From Bacteroides sp. 519 (lineage in GTDB: Bacteria; Bacteroidota; Bacteroidia; Bacteroidales; Bacteroidaceae), in NCBI RefSeq assembly GCF_010500955.1, contig NZ_QVMJ01000024.1, positions 85,926 to 149,925 on the forward strand: a stretch of DNA of 64,000 bases, given 5' to 3'. Numbering within the stretch: the first letter of the stretch is position 1; each line of letters begins with the position of its first letter. A program made the translations under genes and the position numbers. The notes below the pieces were generated by a model, which worked only from the letters and a program-made list of their open reading frames with translations, searched no databases and was not told the origin of the DNA. Positions 17,666 to 25,920 of the stretch are shown here, piece by piece.

Positions 17666-18619
17666 ATGAAGGTAATTGATTTAATAAACAACACCAATAA
17701 AACAGCTTTTTCATACGAAATATTGCCTCCCCTGAAAGGAACAGGGATTGAGAAATTATACAAAACCATTGATGCACTGCAAGAGTTTGATCCGAAATAC
17801 ATCAATATCACTACTCACCGCAGCGAATATGTGTATAACGACCTTGGTAACGGAATATTTCAGCGAAACAGGCTTCGGCGGCGTCCCGGCACGGTAGCTG
17901 TGGCAGCTGCAATTCAGAATAAATATAATATTACGGTAGTACCGCATTTATTATGTAGTGGTTTCTCGGAAGAAGAAACAGAATATGTATTGCTCGATCT
18001 TCAGTTTCTTGGAATAACTGATTTACTTGTTCTTCGTGGCGATAAGGCAAAACATGAGTCTGCCTTTACACCAGAGAAAGATGGGCATCGCAATGCTATT
18101 GATCTGCAAAAACAAATCAATAATTTTAATAACGGAATATTTGTTGACGGATCGGAAATGCAGGTAACCAATACGCCCTTCTCGTATGGAGTGGCTTGTT
18201 ACCCCGAAAAGCATGAAGAATCGCCCAACATTGATACCGATATTCATTGGCTGAAGCAAAAAATAGAGTTGGGGGCCGAATATGCAGTTACCCAATTGTT
18301 TTACGACAATCAAAAGTATTTTGATTTTGTGAACAAAGCACGCAATGCAGGGATTACCGTACCCATTATACCTGGGATTAAACCTTTCAAGAGGCTTTCG
18401 CATTTAACCATGCTTCCGAAAACTTTTAAAGTTGATTTACCGGAAGAGCTTACGCGGGAAGTAATGAAATGCAAAACCGATGAGGATTGCAAACAGGTTG
18501 GCATTGAATGGTGTATCCAGCAGTGTAAAGACCTGATGGCACATGGAGTACCAAGTATTCACTTCTATTCCATATCGGCTGTTGACAGTATTAAAGAAGT
18601 AGCTAAAGCAATCTATTGA
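17666..18619 (+). CDS. metF: Methylenetetrahydrofolate reductase
   Basis: A 317-residue flavoprotein of the MTHFR family: FSYEILPPLKG near the N-terminus (catalytic Glu), INITTHRSE, LLVLRGDKAKHE (about 124-135) and GVACYPEKHEESPNI. It reduces 5,10-methylene-THF to 5-methyl-THF for methionine synthesis. One base separates its stop from the holB start, so the genes form an operon. Confidence 0.94.
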   Translation: MKVIDLINNTNKTAFSYEILPPLKGTGIEKLYKTIDALQEFDPKYINITTHRSEYVYNDLGNGIFQRNRLRRRPGTVAVAAAIQNKYNITVVPHLLCSGFSEEETEYVLLDLQFLGITDLLVLRGDKAKHESAFTPEKDGHRNAIDLQKQINNFNNGIFVDGSEMQVTNTPFSYGVACYPEKHEESPNIDTDIHWLKQKIELGAEYAVTQLFYDNQKYFDFVNKARNAGITVPIIPGIKPFKRLSHLTMLPKTFKVDLPEELTREVMKCKTDEDCKQVGIEWCIQQCKDLMAHGVPSIHFYSISAVDSIKEVAKAIY

Positions 18620-18620
18620 T

Positions 18621-19745
18621 ATGTTTTTCAGGGATGTAATTGGACAAGACACAGTAAAGCAACGGCTTATTCAGGAAGTTCGCGAAGGCCGTATTCCGCA
18701 TGCACAACTAATCTGCGGACCCGAGGGGATTGGCAAATTGCCTGTTGCCATAGCTTATGCGCGTTATATTAACTGCCAAAACCGGGGCGAAACAGATGCT
18801 TGCGGACAATGTCCATCGTGTACAAAGTTCAACAAGCTGGTGCACCCTGATGTACATTTTGTTTTCCCAATTATTAAAAGTGCCAAAGGTAAGAAAGAGG
18901 TTTGCGACGATTATATTGCCGAGTGGCGGCCTTTTGTTATCAACAATCCTTATTTTAACCTGGGGCATTGGCTAAACGAAATTGATGCCGAAAACTCACA
19001 GGCCATTATTTATGCCAAAGAGAGTGATGAGATTATTCGCAAACTCAATCTTAAATCGAGCGAGGGAGACTATAAGTTTGTAATTGTATGGCTGGCCGAG
19101 AAAATGCATCCGGTTTGTGCCAACAAACTTTTGAAATTGCTGGAAGAGCCACCCGCAAAAACTATTTTTCTTCTGATTGCAGAGGCGCCGGATATGATTC
19201 TGACAACCATACTGAGCCGTACACAACGCCTCAACATGAAGAAAATTGATGATGAAAGCATTGCACAGATTATGCAAAACAAATATGGAATAGACGCAAA
19301 GGAAAGCTATTCTATTGCTCATCTGGCAAATGGAAACTTCATCAAAGCGATGGAAACCATCCATCTGAACGAAGAGAAACAACTTTTCTTCGATCTTTTT
19401 GTAAGCCTTATGCGCTTATCGTATCAACGGAAAATAAGGGAGATGAAACTGTGGAGCGAACAGGTAGCCGGCATGGGCCGTGAACGGCAAAAGAATTTGC
19501 TCGACTACTGCCAGCGCATGATAAGGGAGAACTTCATCTTCAACCTGCATAAACCCGAATTAGTTTACATGACAACAGACGAGAACAACTTTGCAACCCG
19601 CTTTGCCCCGTTTATTAACGAACGGAATGTTATGCAACTAATGGAGGAACTTAGCGAAGCCGAAAAACATATTCAACAGAACGTGAATGCCAAAATGGTG
19701 TTTTTTGATTTCGCACTAAAAATGATTGTATTGTTAAAACAGTAG
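18621..19745 (+). CDS. holB: DNA polymerase III delta prime subunit
   Basis: A 374-residue clamp-loader protein. It has a P-loop-like GPEGIGKL (about 31-38) without the usual Ser/Thr, as in many delta prime subunits, a four-Cys zinc motif (CQNRGETDACGQCPSC, about 52-67), and the sensor region LLEEPPAKTIFLLIA followed by LSRTQRL. It helps load the sliding clamp at the replication fork. Its TAG stop (19743-19745) is the first word of a TAGTAGT hairpin array. Confidence 0.9.
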   Translation: MFFRDVIGQDTVKQRLIQEVREGRIPHAQLICGPEGIGKLPVAIAYARYINCQNRGETDACGQCPSCTKFNKLVHPDVHFVFPIIKSAKGKKEVCDDYIAEWRPFVINNPYFNLGHWLNEIDAENSQAIIYAKESDEIIRKLNLKSSEGDYKFVIVWLAEKMHPVCANKLLKLLEEPPAKTIFLLIAEAPDMILTTILSRTQRLNMKKIDDESIAQIMQNKYGIDAKESYSIAHLANGNFIKAMETIHLNEEKQLFFDLFVSLMRLSYQRKIREMKLWSEQVAGMGRERQKNLLDYCQRMIRENFIFNLHKPELVYMTTDENNFATRFAPFINERNVMQLMEELSEAEKHIQQNVNAKMVFFDFALKMIVLLKQ

Positions 19746-19822
19746 CTAGTAGTTAGTAGTTAGTAGTTAGTAGATTCTGTTCTTCTAGCTACTAGCTACT
19801 AGCTACTAACTACTAACTACTA
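19741..19822. repeat. TAGTAGT inverted heptamer array
   Basis: The left arm (19741-19774) is TAGCTAG and TAGTTAG words. The spacer TTCTGTTCTT follows (19775-19784). The right arm (19785-19822) is CTAGCTA and CTAACTA words. It contains the holB stop codon and ends seven bases before the ricT-like start codon at 19829. The spacer lacks the CCGCATGG core. Confidence 0.9.
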
Positions 19823-19828
19823 TAATAT

Positions 19829-21142
19829 ATGGAATATAAACTACATAACGGAAGTGGTAGCCTTTGTTGCAAAGGTTGCTCGCGACAAGATAAGAAACTG
19901 AATACGTACGACTGGCTGGCGGATATCCCCGGTAATGCCGAGGAAAGCGATATGGTAGAAGTACAATTCAAAAATACCCGCAAAGGATATTTTCGCAACA
20001 GTAACCGTATACCGTTGGAGAAAGGGGATATTGTTGCTGTAGAAGCTACACCAGGACACGATATTGGTGAAATAACCCTTACCGGAAGATTGGTTCCGCT
20101 ACAGATGCGAAAAGCAAATCTGAAACCGGATGTTGAAATTAAACGTATTTACCGCAAAGCAAAACCGGTAGATATGGAAAAATACGACGAGGCAAAAGCT
20201 AAGGAACACGAAACTATGATTCGTTCCCGCCAAATTGCTGCAAGTCTTAATCTGGCCATGAAGATTGGTGACGTTGAATATCAGGGAGACGGCAATAAAG
20301 CTATCTTTTATTATATTGCGGATGAGCGTGTAGACTTTCGCCAACTGATTAAGGTACTGGCAGAGGTGTTCAAGGTACGTATTGAGATGAAACAAATCGG
20401 AGCACGCCAGGAAGCAGGACGTATTGGTGGTATTGGTCCTTGTGGACGCGAGCTTTGTTGTGCTGCCTGGATGACCAGCTTTGTATCTGTATCCACCAGT
20501 GCAGCAAGGTATCAAGATATATCACTGAATCCCCAAAAGCTGGCCGGACAGTGCGCTAAACTGAAATGTTGCCTCAACTACGAGATTGATTGCTATGTGG
20601 AAGCTCAGAAAAGATTGCCTTCGCGCGAGATTGAACTGGAAACAAAAGATGGTTCGTTCTATTTCTTCAAGGCAGATATTCTGGCTAACCAAATAACATA
20701 TTCTACTGATAAACAAATTCCTGCTAACCTTGTTACCATCAGTGGTAAACGGGCTTTCGAAATAATCGGACTGAACCGCAAAGGAATCAGACCCGATAGC
20801 TTGCTGGAAGCCGAAAGAAAACCGGAACCCAAACAGCCTATTGACCTGCTGGAACAGGAAAGTCTTACCCGCTTTGATAAACGAAACAAGCCGGGTGGCG
20901 AAAATGGAAACGGAAATAAAAAGAAGAAAAAGAAAAGAACCAATCCGAATGGCCAAAACCAACAGCAAGAGGCTCGTCAGCAAGAGCCACGACAGGAAAG
21001 GCGCCAACAGGAATCTCGCCAACAGGAACCTCGTCAGCAAAATGGACAACAAAAGCATAGAAACGACCGGAACCGGAACAGGCAAAACAATAATAATAAC
21101 AATAACAGAAATAAACCAGAGAATAAGGATCGTAAGGAATGA
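19829..21142 (+). CDS. PSP1/RicT-like protein with low-complexity tail
   Basis: A 437-residue protein. The PSP1 C-terminal domain is recognised by its Cys-rich signature: GGIGPCGRELCCAAW (about 200-214) and AGQCAKLKCCLNYE (about 235-248). In Firmicutes RicT acts in a complex with RicA/RicF that affects RNase Y and iron-sulfur use. The role in Bacteroidota is not established. The last about 80 residues are low complexity: a Lys run, Gln/Arg/Glu repeats, and an Asn run of seven. It overlaps gldH by four bases. Confidence 0.85.
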   Translation: MEYKLHNGSGSLCCKGCSRQDKKLNTYDWLADIPGNAEESDMVEVQFKNTRKGYFRNSNRIPLEKGDIVAVEATPGHDIGEITLTGRLVPLQMRKANLKPDVEIKRIYRKAKPVDMEKYDEAKAKEHETMIRSRQIAASLNLAMKIGDVEYQGDGNKAIFYYIADERVDFRQLIKVLAEVFKVRIEMKQIGARQEAGRIGGIGPCGRELCCAAWMTSFVSVSTSAARYQDISLNPQKLAGQCAKLKCCLNYEIDCYVEAQKRLPSREIELETKDGSFYFFKADILANQITYSTDKQIPANLVTISGKRAFEIIGLNRKGIRPDSLLEAERKPEPKQPIDLLEQESLTRFDKRNKPGGENGNGNKKKKKKRTNPNGQNQQQEARQQEPRQERRQQESRQQEPRQQNGQQKHRNDRNRNRQNNNNNNNRNKPENKDRKE

Positions 21143-21627
21143 GTTTAGTAAAGAAAATCTGTTTACTCTTTCTTTGTGTTTTCATGGTTGCCTGTGAAAA
21201 TCATATAATGTATCACTCTTATCACCACTTTACACGAGATGGTTGGAAGAAGAGTGATACTCTTTTATTTCATCTGGCTGTAAACGATTCGTTAGTTAAC
21301 GATTCTACCCCAGGGTTATATGTTTTTGATATTCTGGTAAGAAACCGTACAGAGTATAATTACCAAAACCTGCTGATAGCTGTTAAGCATAACTTTCCGG
21401 ATAGTATGGTGTGGAAAACCGACACACTGCAATTTCAAATTGCCGACGAAAACGGCAGATGGTTAGGAAATGGCATAAGTGGATTATATGAGAGTTCGCT
21501 GACTTTGGATGCTTCTCCGCTTGTTAACCCGCACAGGTTTACTTTTAAAGTAGTTTCGCTAATGCAAGATAGTGTGTTGGTGGGGCTGAACGATTTGGGA
21601 GTTATTGCACATAAACATAAAGAATAG
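21139..21627 (+). CDS. gldH: Gliding-motility lipoprotein GldH
   Basis: A 162-residue lipoprotein with lipobox FMVAC (Cys19). The sequence HHFTRDGWKKSDTLLFHL and the rest match GldH, which is needed for gliding in some Bacteroidota but is also kept in non-gliding gut Bacteroidales, where its role is unknown. It is the last gene of the metF-holB-ricT-like-gldH run and ends three bases from the stop of the convergent hybrid regulator. Confidence 0.85.
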   Translation: MSLVKKICLLFLCVFMVACENHIMYHSYHHFTRDGWKKSDTLLFHLAVNDSLVNDSTPGLYVFDILVRNRTEYNYQNLLIAVKHNFPDSMVWKTDTLQFQIADENGRWLGNGISGLYESSLTLDASPLVNPHRFTFKVVSLMQDSVLVGLNDLGVIAHKHKE

Positions 21628-21629
21628 AA

Positions 21630-24600
21630 CTAAAACTTATTTTGCTCTCTATACTCCCCCGGTGTACAACCATATACCTTAGCAAAGGCTTTATAAAAAC
21701 TCACCTTGTTAGCAAACCCCGATTTAAAAGCTATTTCATCAACAGTAAGTTTTGACTTTGTTAATAAATCCTTGGTTATATGTAACCTACAATCCCGAAT
21801 CATATCTGCAATACTTTTATCACTTATCTCTTTCATTTTACGGTATAAGCTTCGCGAACTGATATTCATCTCATTTGCAATAAAATCTACATTCAAATCC
21901 TTATTCTGAATATTTTTATTGATAATATCAAGAATCTCCTTGATTAGTTTTTTGTGTTCTTTGTGCTTCAATTTTCCGTTGTTAAGATCATAAGCACTTT
22001 TAGGAGACGCAAAATAATCCTTGAGTGTTTTTCTCCTAGAAAGAAGCTGTTTGACAGACGTTTTCAGAAACTCTGTATTAAACGGTTTGGTGATATATAA
22101 TTCGGCTCCGGCATCCATTCCTTCAATCTGTTTTTCCATTTCGTGCTTTGCCGAGATAAGTACTAAAGGAATATGTGCTGTTTCCGGGTTGTTCTTTATG
22201 TGTTTGGTAAAAGTTATTCCGTCCATGGTAGTCATCATAATATCGCATATTATAATATCCGGATAAATGTCTTTCAAAAAGCCGAAGGCGTTAGTCGTAT
22301 TTTCGGCAGTGATAACATTAAAATCATCATTAAAAATGTCTCTGATCAACCATAAAATTTCAGGCTCATCATCAATAATTAATAATGTAGGTTTTATCTC
22401 ATTAATACTTGACGGAACAATTGTATCTTTAGTTTCGGAAATGATATGTTTAATATCAGGAAATGTTTGGGCTTTTATTTCTCTTTGTTCACTTTGTTCG
22501 TTATGAACAAAAGGCAGTTTAACAATAAAATGAGTATATTCGTTCAAAGTACTCTTTATTTCTATTTTTCCACCTAACAAGCCAACCATGTTGTTGGAAA
22601 TAGCTAAACCCAGTCCATTACGCGATGATAAATTAGATTGTTCCTGGTTTTCGAAATTCTCCAATACAGTGTAACGGTCAAATATTTTAGAAATATCTTC
22701 CTGTCTGATACCTTTTCCGGAGTTCGATACGATTATTCGCATTTCTTTCTCGTTTTTTTCAACATTGATATAAATGTTACCATTGTTGGGTGTATACTTA
22801 AAGGCATTAGATAACAGGTTTGTAATAATAGTAGTCAAGAATTCTTTATCGGAATTCCAGGAAATATCCGGGCTGGCATAACATTCCATCTGTATATTTC
22901 TGGATTCGGCCAAGTGGGTAAAGGCATTTTTTATATACTCAATCAGTTTACTGATTTCTATTTTCTCCACACAGATGTTTTTGTGACCGGTTTCAATCCG
23001 CCGGAATTCAATCAAATCCTGTATCAGCTGATTCAATCGTTCGGCATTCTGTTGTATAATTTGCGTGTATTTCACAACCGATTTATCTGTGTTTTTCAGG
23101 CTTAATATTCTGTTACAGGGCCCATATATTAATGTAAGTGGTGTACAAAACTCGTGCGCAATGTTGGTAAAGAAACGCAATTTAGATTCATATACATCTT
23201 CTTTGTGCTTCTGTTCTATAATTCTTAATGCTTTAACCTTTTTCTTCTTTTCGCGAATAACAATAAATCTAACTCCCAGAGCAACCAAACATACCACCAA
23301 GAGCCAATAGAAAGTATAAGCCAGAGTGGTTTTATACCAGGGTGGAAGTATTTTGATTTGAATTTGATGAACAGGGCTTTCCTTACCAATAGCCATGTTA
23401 TGATACTTCACCAACAAGGTGTATTCGCCCGGAGTAAAGTTAGTAAGTGATATAGAACCTGAATTTCCGTTATTTACCCACTGTGAACTGATTTGGGTAA
23501 ACTTATACTGATAGTTGTAGTTGCCTCCGTTCAAAAAATCGATGGCATTGAATGTTATGGAAAAGAAATTCTGATTGTGGTTAAGTGTTAATACCTCAAT
23601 GTTGTTTTGCACAGAAAGATAGTCTGAAATGATGTGCTCTTGTCCGAAAATTGTAAGACCTGTAAAATAAATAGGAGGAGTATATTCATTAGCTCTGTAA
23701 TCAGTGTTTTCGATAATTGAAAGAAAACCATTTGTTCCTCCGAAGTATAAACAGTGATTTTCAGAAAAACAAGCTCCATCAGCAAATTCAAAAACTTCCA
23801 ATCCGTCCAGATGATTGTATTTCCGGAAAGAATCATCTTTACTGTTATAATTAACAACTCCGTTATTTGTACTTAACCAAAAAGTATCATTTTCCTCTGC
23901 CAAAATACAATGAATAATATTGCTGGAAAACCCAAAGAAATTGTTTATAATCTTGTAATCGCTCTTGCTTCTGTATTTAATGAGGCCCGCACTTGTTCCT
24001 ATCAAATAATTATTCTCACTATCTTTGGTTATTGAATAAATCTCGTTCAGGGTGTTAGTATTGAATGTAATATTTTCCAGTTCATCTGTGCGGGTGTTCA
24101 GTATAAAAACTCCCGACCCTCTGTTGGCAATCCACAGTTTTTCACCATCAACAAAGAAAGAGAAAAAATAATTCGATGAAATATCGCCATCATTTATCAG
24201 AAATCGTTTTATTACTTTTAAGACAGGTGTATTTCCCTGCCAGTTTATTTTTGCTTTTATAATTCCCATACCCACACTTGCCACCCACAAAACAGAATCT
24301 TGTTCATATATATGGTGTATGTATTTAACAGGTGTATCCTGGTCTATAAGCATTGCTCTTTTTACTTGCTTTTCTGTTGAAGAATAGTAATTCAAACCTT
24401 CTTCAGTGCCAATCCATAGAATTTTTTTCTGGCTTTCGGCAAAAGAATAAACAGCATTATCCCATAAAACACTGTTATTTACCGTAATCTGTTCTGTTTT
24501 GCAATCGGAAATGTTTTTGTCAACATTGTGATTAAACACTTTGGTAATGCCATCTCCTTTGCTGCCCAGCCAAAGGGTGTTTTCTTTATCTTTATAAATA

Positions 24601-25652
24601 GCTCGTACCGGACGATTTATCCGGGATGTGAAACTACTGAACAGGGTAGAACGGATTGAGTAGGTGTCGTTGAAATACGAGTAAACTCCTTGTCCATCGG
24701 TTCCAATCCAAACAATGTTCTGAAACCGGTCCTTAAGCAGGCAAAAAACTCCACTGTTAATCTGTATTTTTTCTGTTGTATATCCATAAATATTACTTTT
24801 TAGCCGGTATAGGCCATCCGTGGTAAATCCGATAAAATAATCATCATGAAATTTAATAACCGATGATATTGAACCATTTCCGGCACAAAGTTCCTTTATG
24901 TTTATAACAAAGTTTACTTTTTGTTTTTCTGTATTATATTCATATAAATTATAGATGTTATCAATAAATAGGCTTCCATCTTCATTGCTGAAAGCATAAG
25001 AAATAGAGGAGGTATGCTGATATCCTTTTACGGCATTCAATACAATATTACCTTCATTGTTTGTTTGTGTACCATAATTGAGCGAAGTACCATCTTTATT
25101 AATAATCCGGATAATATTGTTTGTATCAATAAAAAAGGAGAGAATATTATTAAAAACAAGATTGGGTACAGGCTGTTGGGTAAACGAATCATCAGAAGGA
25201 TTATTTATAAAAATACAACTGTCTTTTTGAATGATATAGAAATAATTACGGTTGTCTTTTTCAGTGAATAGTCTTTTAGTAAAACTACTATATTTTTCAA
25301 TACTTTGTTGCTGCATATTAAATTTGTCTACTCCATAGTAAGTTTGCAGCCACAATGTGTGATTTTCGGTATTGGTTATTTTATCGATCAATGTGCCCGA
25401 TAAAGCCTGATCTGGGTTAGCCGACTGATAAGGTGAAACTTTGTAGCCATTATACATGTTTAATCCATCGCATGTTCCTATCCAAAGATTTCCTTTCTTG
25501 TCCTGACACAAAGATGTAACAGAGTTGTTAGAAAGGTTTTCCATATTGGTTATCTTGCGTAAATTGTAGCTATACACAGGATGGCACAATGTGGCAAGCA
25601 GCAATACTAAAAAGTAGTAGTGTTTACGGCTGGTGGCGGAAATGTTTATCAT
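21630..25652 (-). CDS. Hybrid two-component system sensor/regulator (HTCS)
   Basis: About 1340 residues in one chain. A signal peptide (start chosen at 25652, MINISATSRK, because the hydrophobic stretch follows directly) leads into periplasmic two-bladed propeller repeats (LWIGTCDGLNMY and many LW-G-GV variants) and a YYY domain. Then come one TM helix (about 768-790), HisKA (NIAHEFCTPL, His about 831), HATPase (TNLLSNAFKYTP), a receiver with phospho-Asp about 1134 (IIICDIMM), and an AraC-type DNA-binding domain. HTCSs sense sugars in the periplasm and activate nearby carbohydrate genes. The divergent GH92 gene is the obvious target. Confidence 0.93.
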   Translation of the reverse strand: MINISATSRKHYYFLVLLLATLCHPVYSYNLRKITNMENLSNNSVTSLCQDKKGNLWIGTCDGLNMYNGYKVSPYQSANPDQALSGTLIDKITNTENHTLWLQTYYGVDKFNMQQQSIEKYSSFTKRLFTEKDNRNYFYIIQKDSCIFINNPSDDSFTQQPVPNLVFNNILSFFIDTNNIIRIINKDGTSLNYGTQTNNEGNIVLNAVKGYQHTSSISYAFSNEDGSLFIDNIYNLYEYNTEKQKVNFVINIKELCAGNGSISSVIKFHDDYFIGFTTDGLYRLKSNIYGYTTEKIQINSGVFCLLKDRFQNIVWIGTDGQGVYSYFNDTYSIRSTLFSSFTSRINRPVRAIYKDKENTLWLGSKGDGITKVFNHNVDKNISDCKTEQITVNNSVLWDNAVYSFAESQKKILWIGTEEGLNYYSSTEKQVKRAMLIDQDTPVKYIHHIYEQDSVLWVASVGMGIIKAKINWQGNTPVLKVIKRFLINDGDISSNYFFSFFVDGEKLWIANRGSGVFILNTRTDELENITFNTNTLNEIYSITKDSENNYLIGTSAGLIKYRSKSDYKIINNFFGFSSNIIHCILAEENDTFWLSTNNGVVNYNSKDDSFRKYNHLDGLEVFEFADGACFSENHCLYFGGTNGFLSIIENTDYRANEYTPPIYFTGLTIFGQEHIISDYLSVQNNIEVLTLNHNQNFFSITFNAIDFLNGGNYNYQYKFTQISSQWVNNGNSGSISLTNFTPGEYTLLVKYHNMAIGKESPVHQIQIKILPPWYKTTLAYTFYWLLVVCLVALGVRFIVIREKKKKVKALRIIEQKHKEDVYESKLRFFTNIAHEFCTPLTLIYGPCNRILSLKNTDKSVVKYTQIIQQNAERLNQLIQDLIEFRRIETGHKNICVEKIEISKLIEYIKNAFTHLAESRNIQMECYASPDISWNSDKEFLTTIITNLLSNAFKYTPNNGNIYINVEKNEKEMRIIVSNSGKGIRQEDISKIFDRYTVLENFENQEQSNLSSRNGLGLAISNNMVGLLGGKIEIKSTLNEYTHFIVKLPFVHNEQSEQREIKAQTFPDIKHIISETKDTIVPSSINEIKPTLLIIDDEPEILWLIRDIFNDDFNVITAENTTNAFGFLKDIYPDIIICDIMMTTMDGITFTKHIKNNPETAHIPLVLISAKHEMEKQIEGMDAGAELYITKPFNTEFLKTSVKQLLSRRKTLKDYFASPKSAYDLNNGKLKHKEHKKLIKEILDIINKNIQNKDLNVDFIANEMNISSRSLYRKMKEISDKSIADMIRDCRLHITKDLLTKSKLTVDEIAFKSGFANKVSFYKAFAKVYGCTPGEYREQNKF

Positions 25653-25820
25653 GGAACCAGATGTTTTTGTTATCAACAAGATTTTTTCAGGAAACAATTA
25701 ATGTGGTAAATGTACATAAAATCTTTTGCCCAAGAGTAAACAATAGTGCCAATACAGTAAACATTACCGCCACAGAACAAATAACAATACTGGTTTATTT
25801 TAGTTTCTTAATCTTTCCTC

Positions 25821-25828
25821 TACATTTG
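25821..25828 (+). promoter_or_regulatory. Candidate -7 box TACATTTG for the GH92 gene
   Basis: TACATTTG lies 93 bases before the GH92 start, inside the 268-base gap between the two divergent genes. The HTCS operator is probably in this gap, but no clear repeat pair was found by eye. Confidence 0.4.
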
Positions 25829-25920
25829 CTTACACTAATATACTTCCTTATGAGCAAGAAATTGAAAACAATGAATAACAATTAAGACAAACTGTTTTTG
25901 TATAAAATTTAATAGAAATC

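Noticed and set aside
25589..25885. A plus-strand frame of 98 residues
   Set aside because: It overlaps the signal peptide of the HTCS and the promoter gap of GH92, and has no recognisable features.
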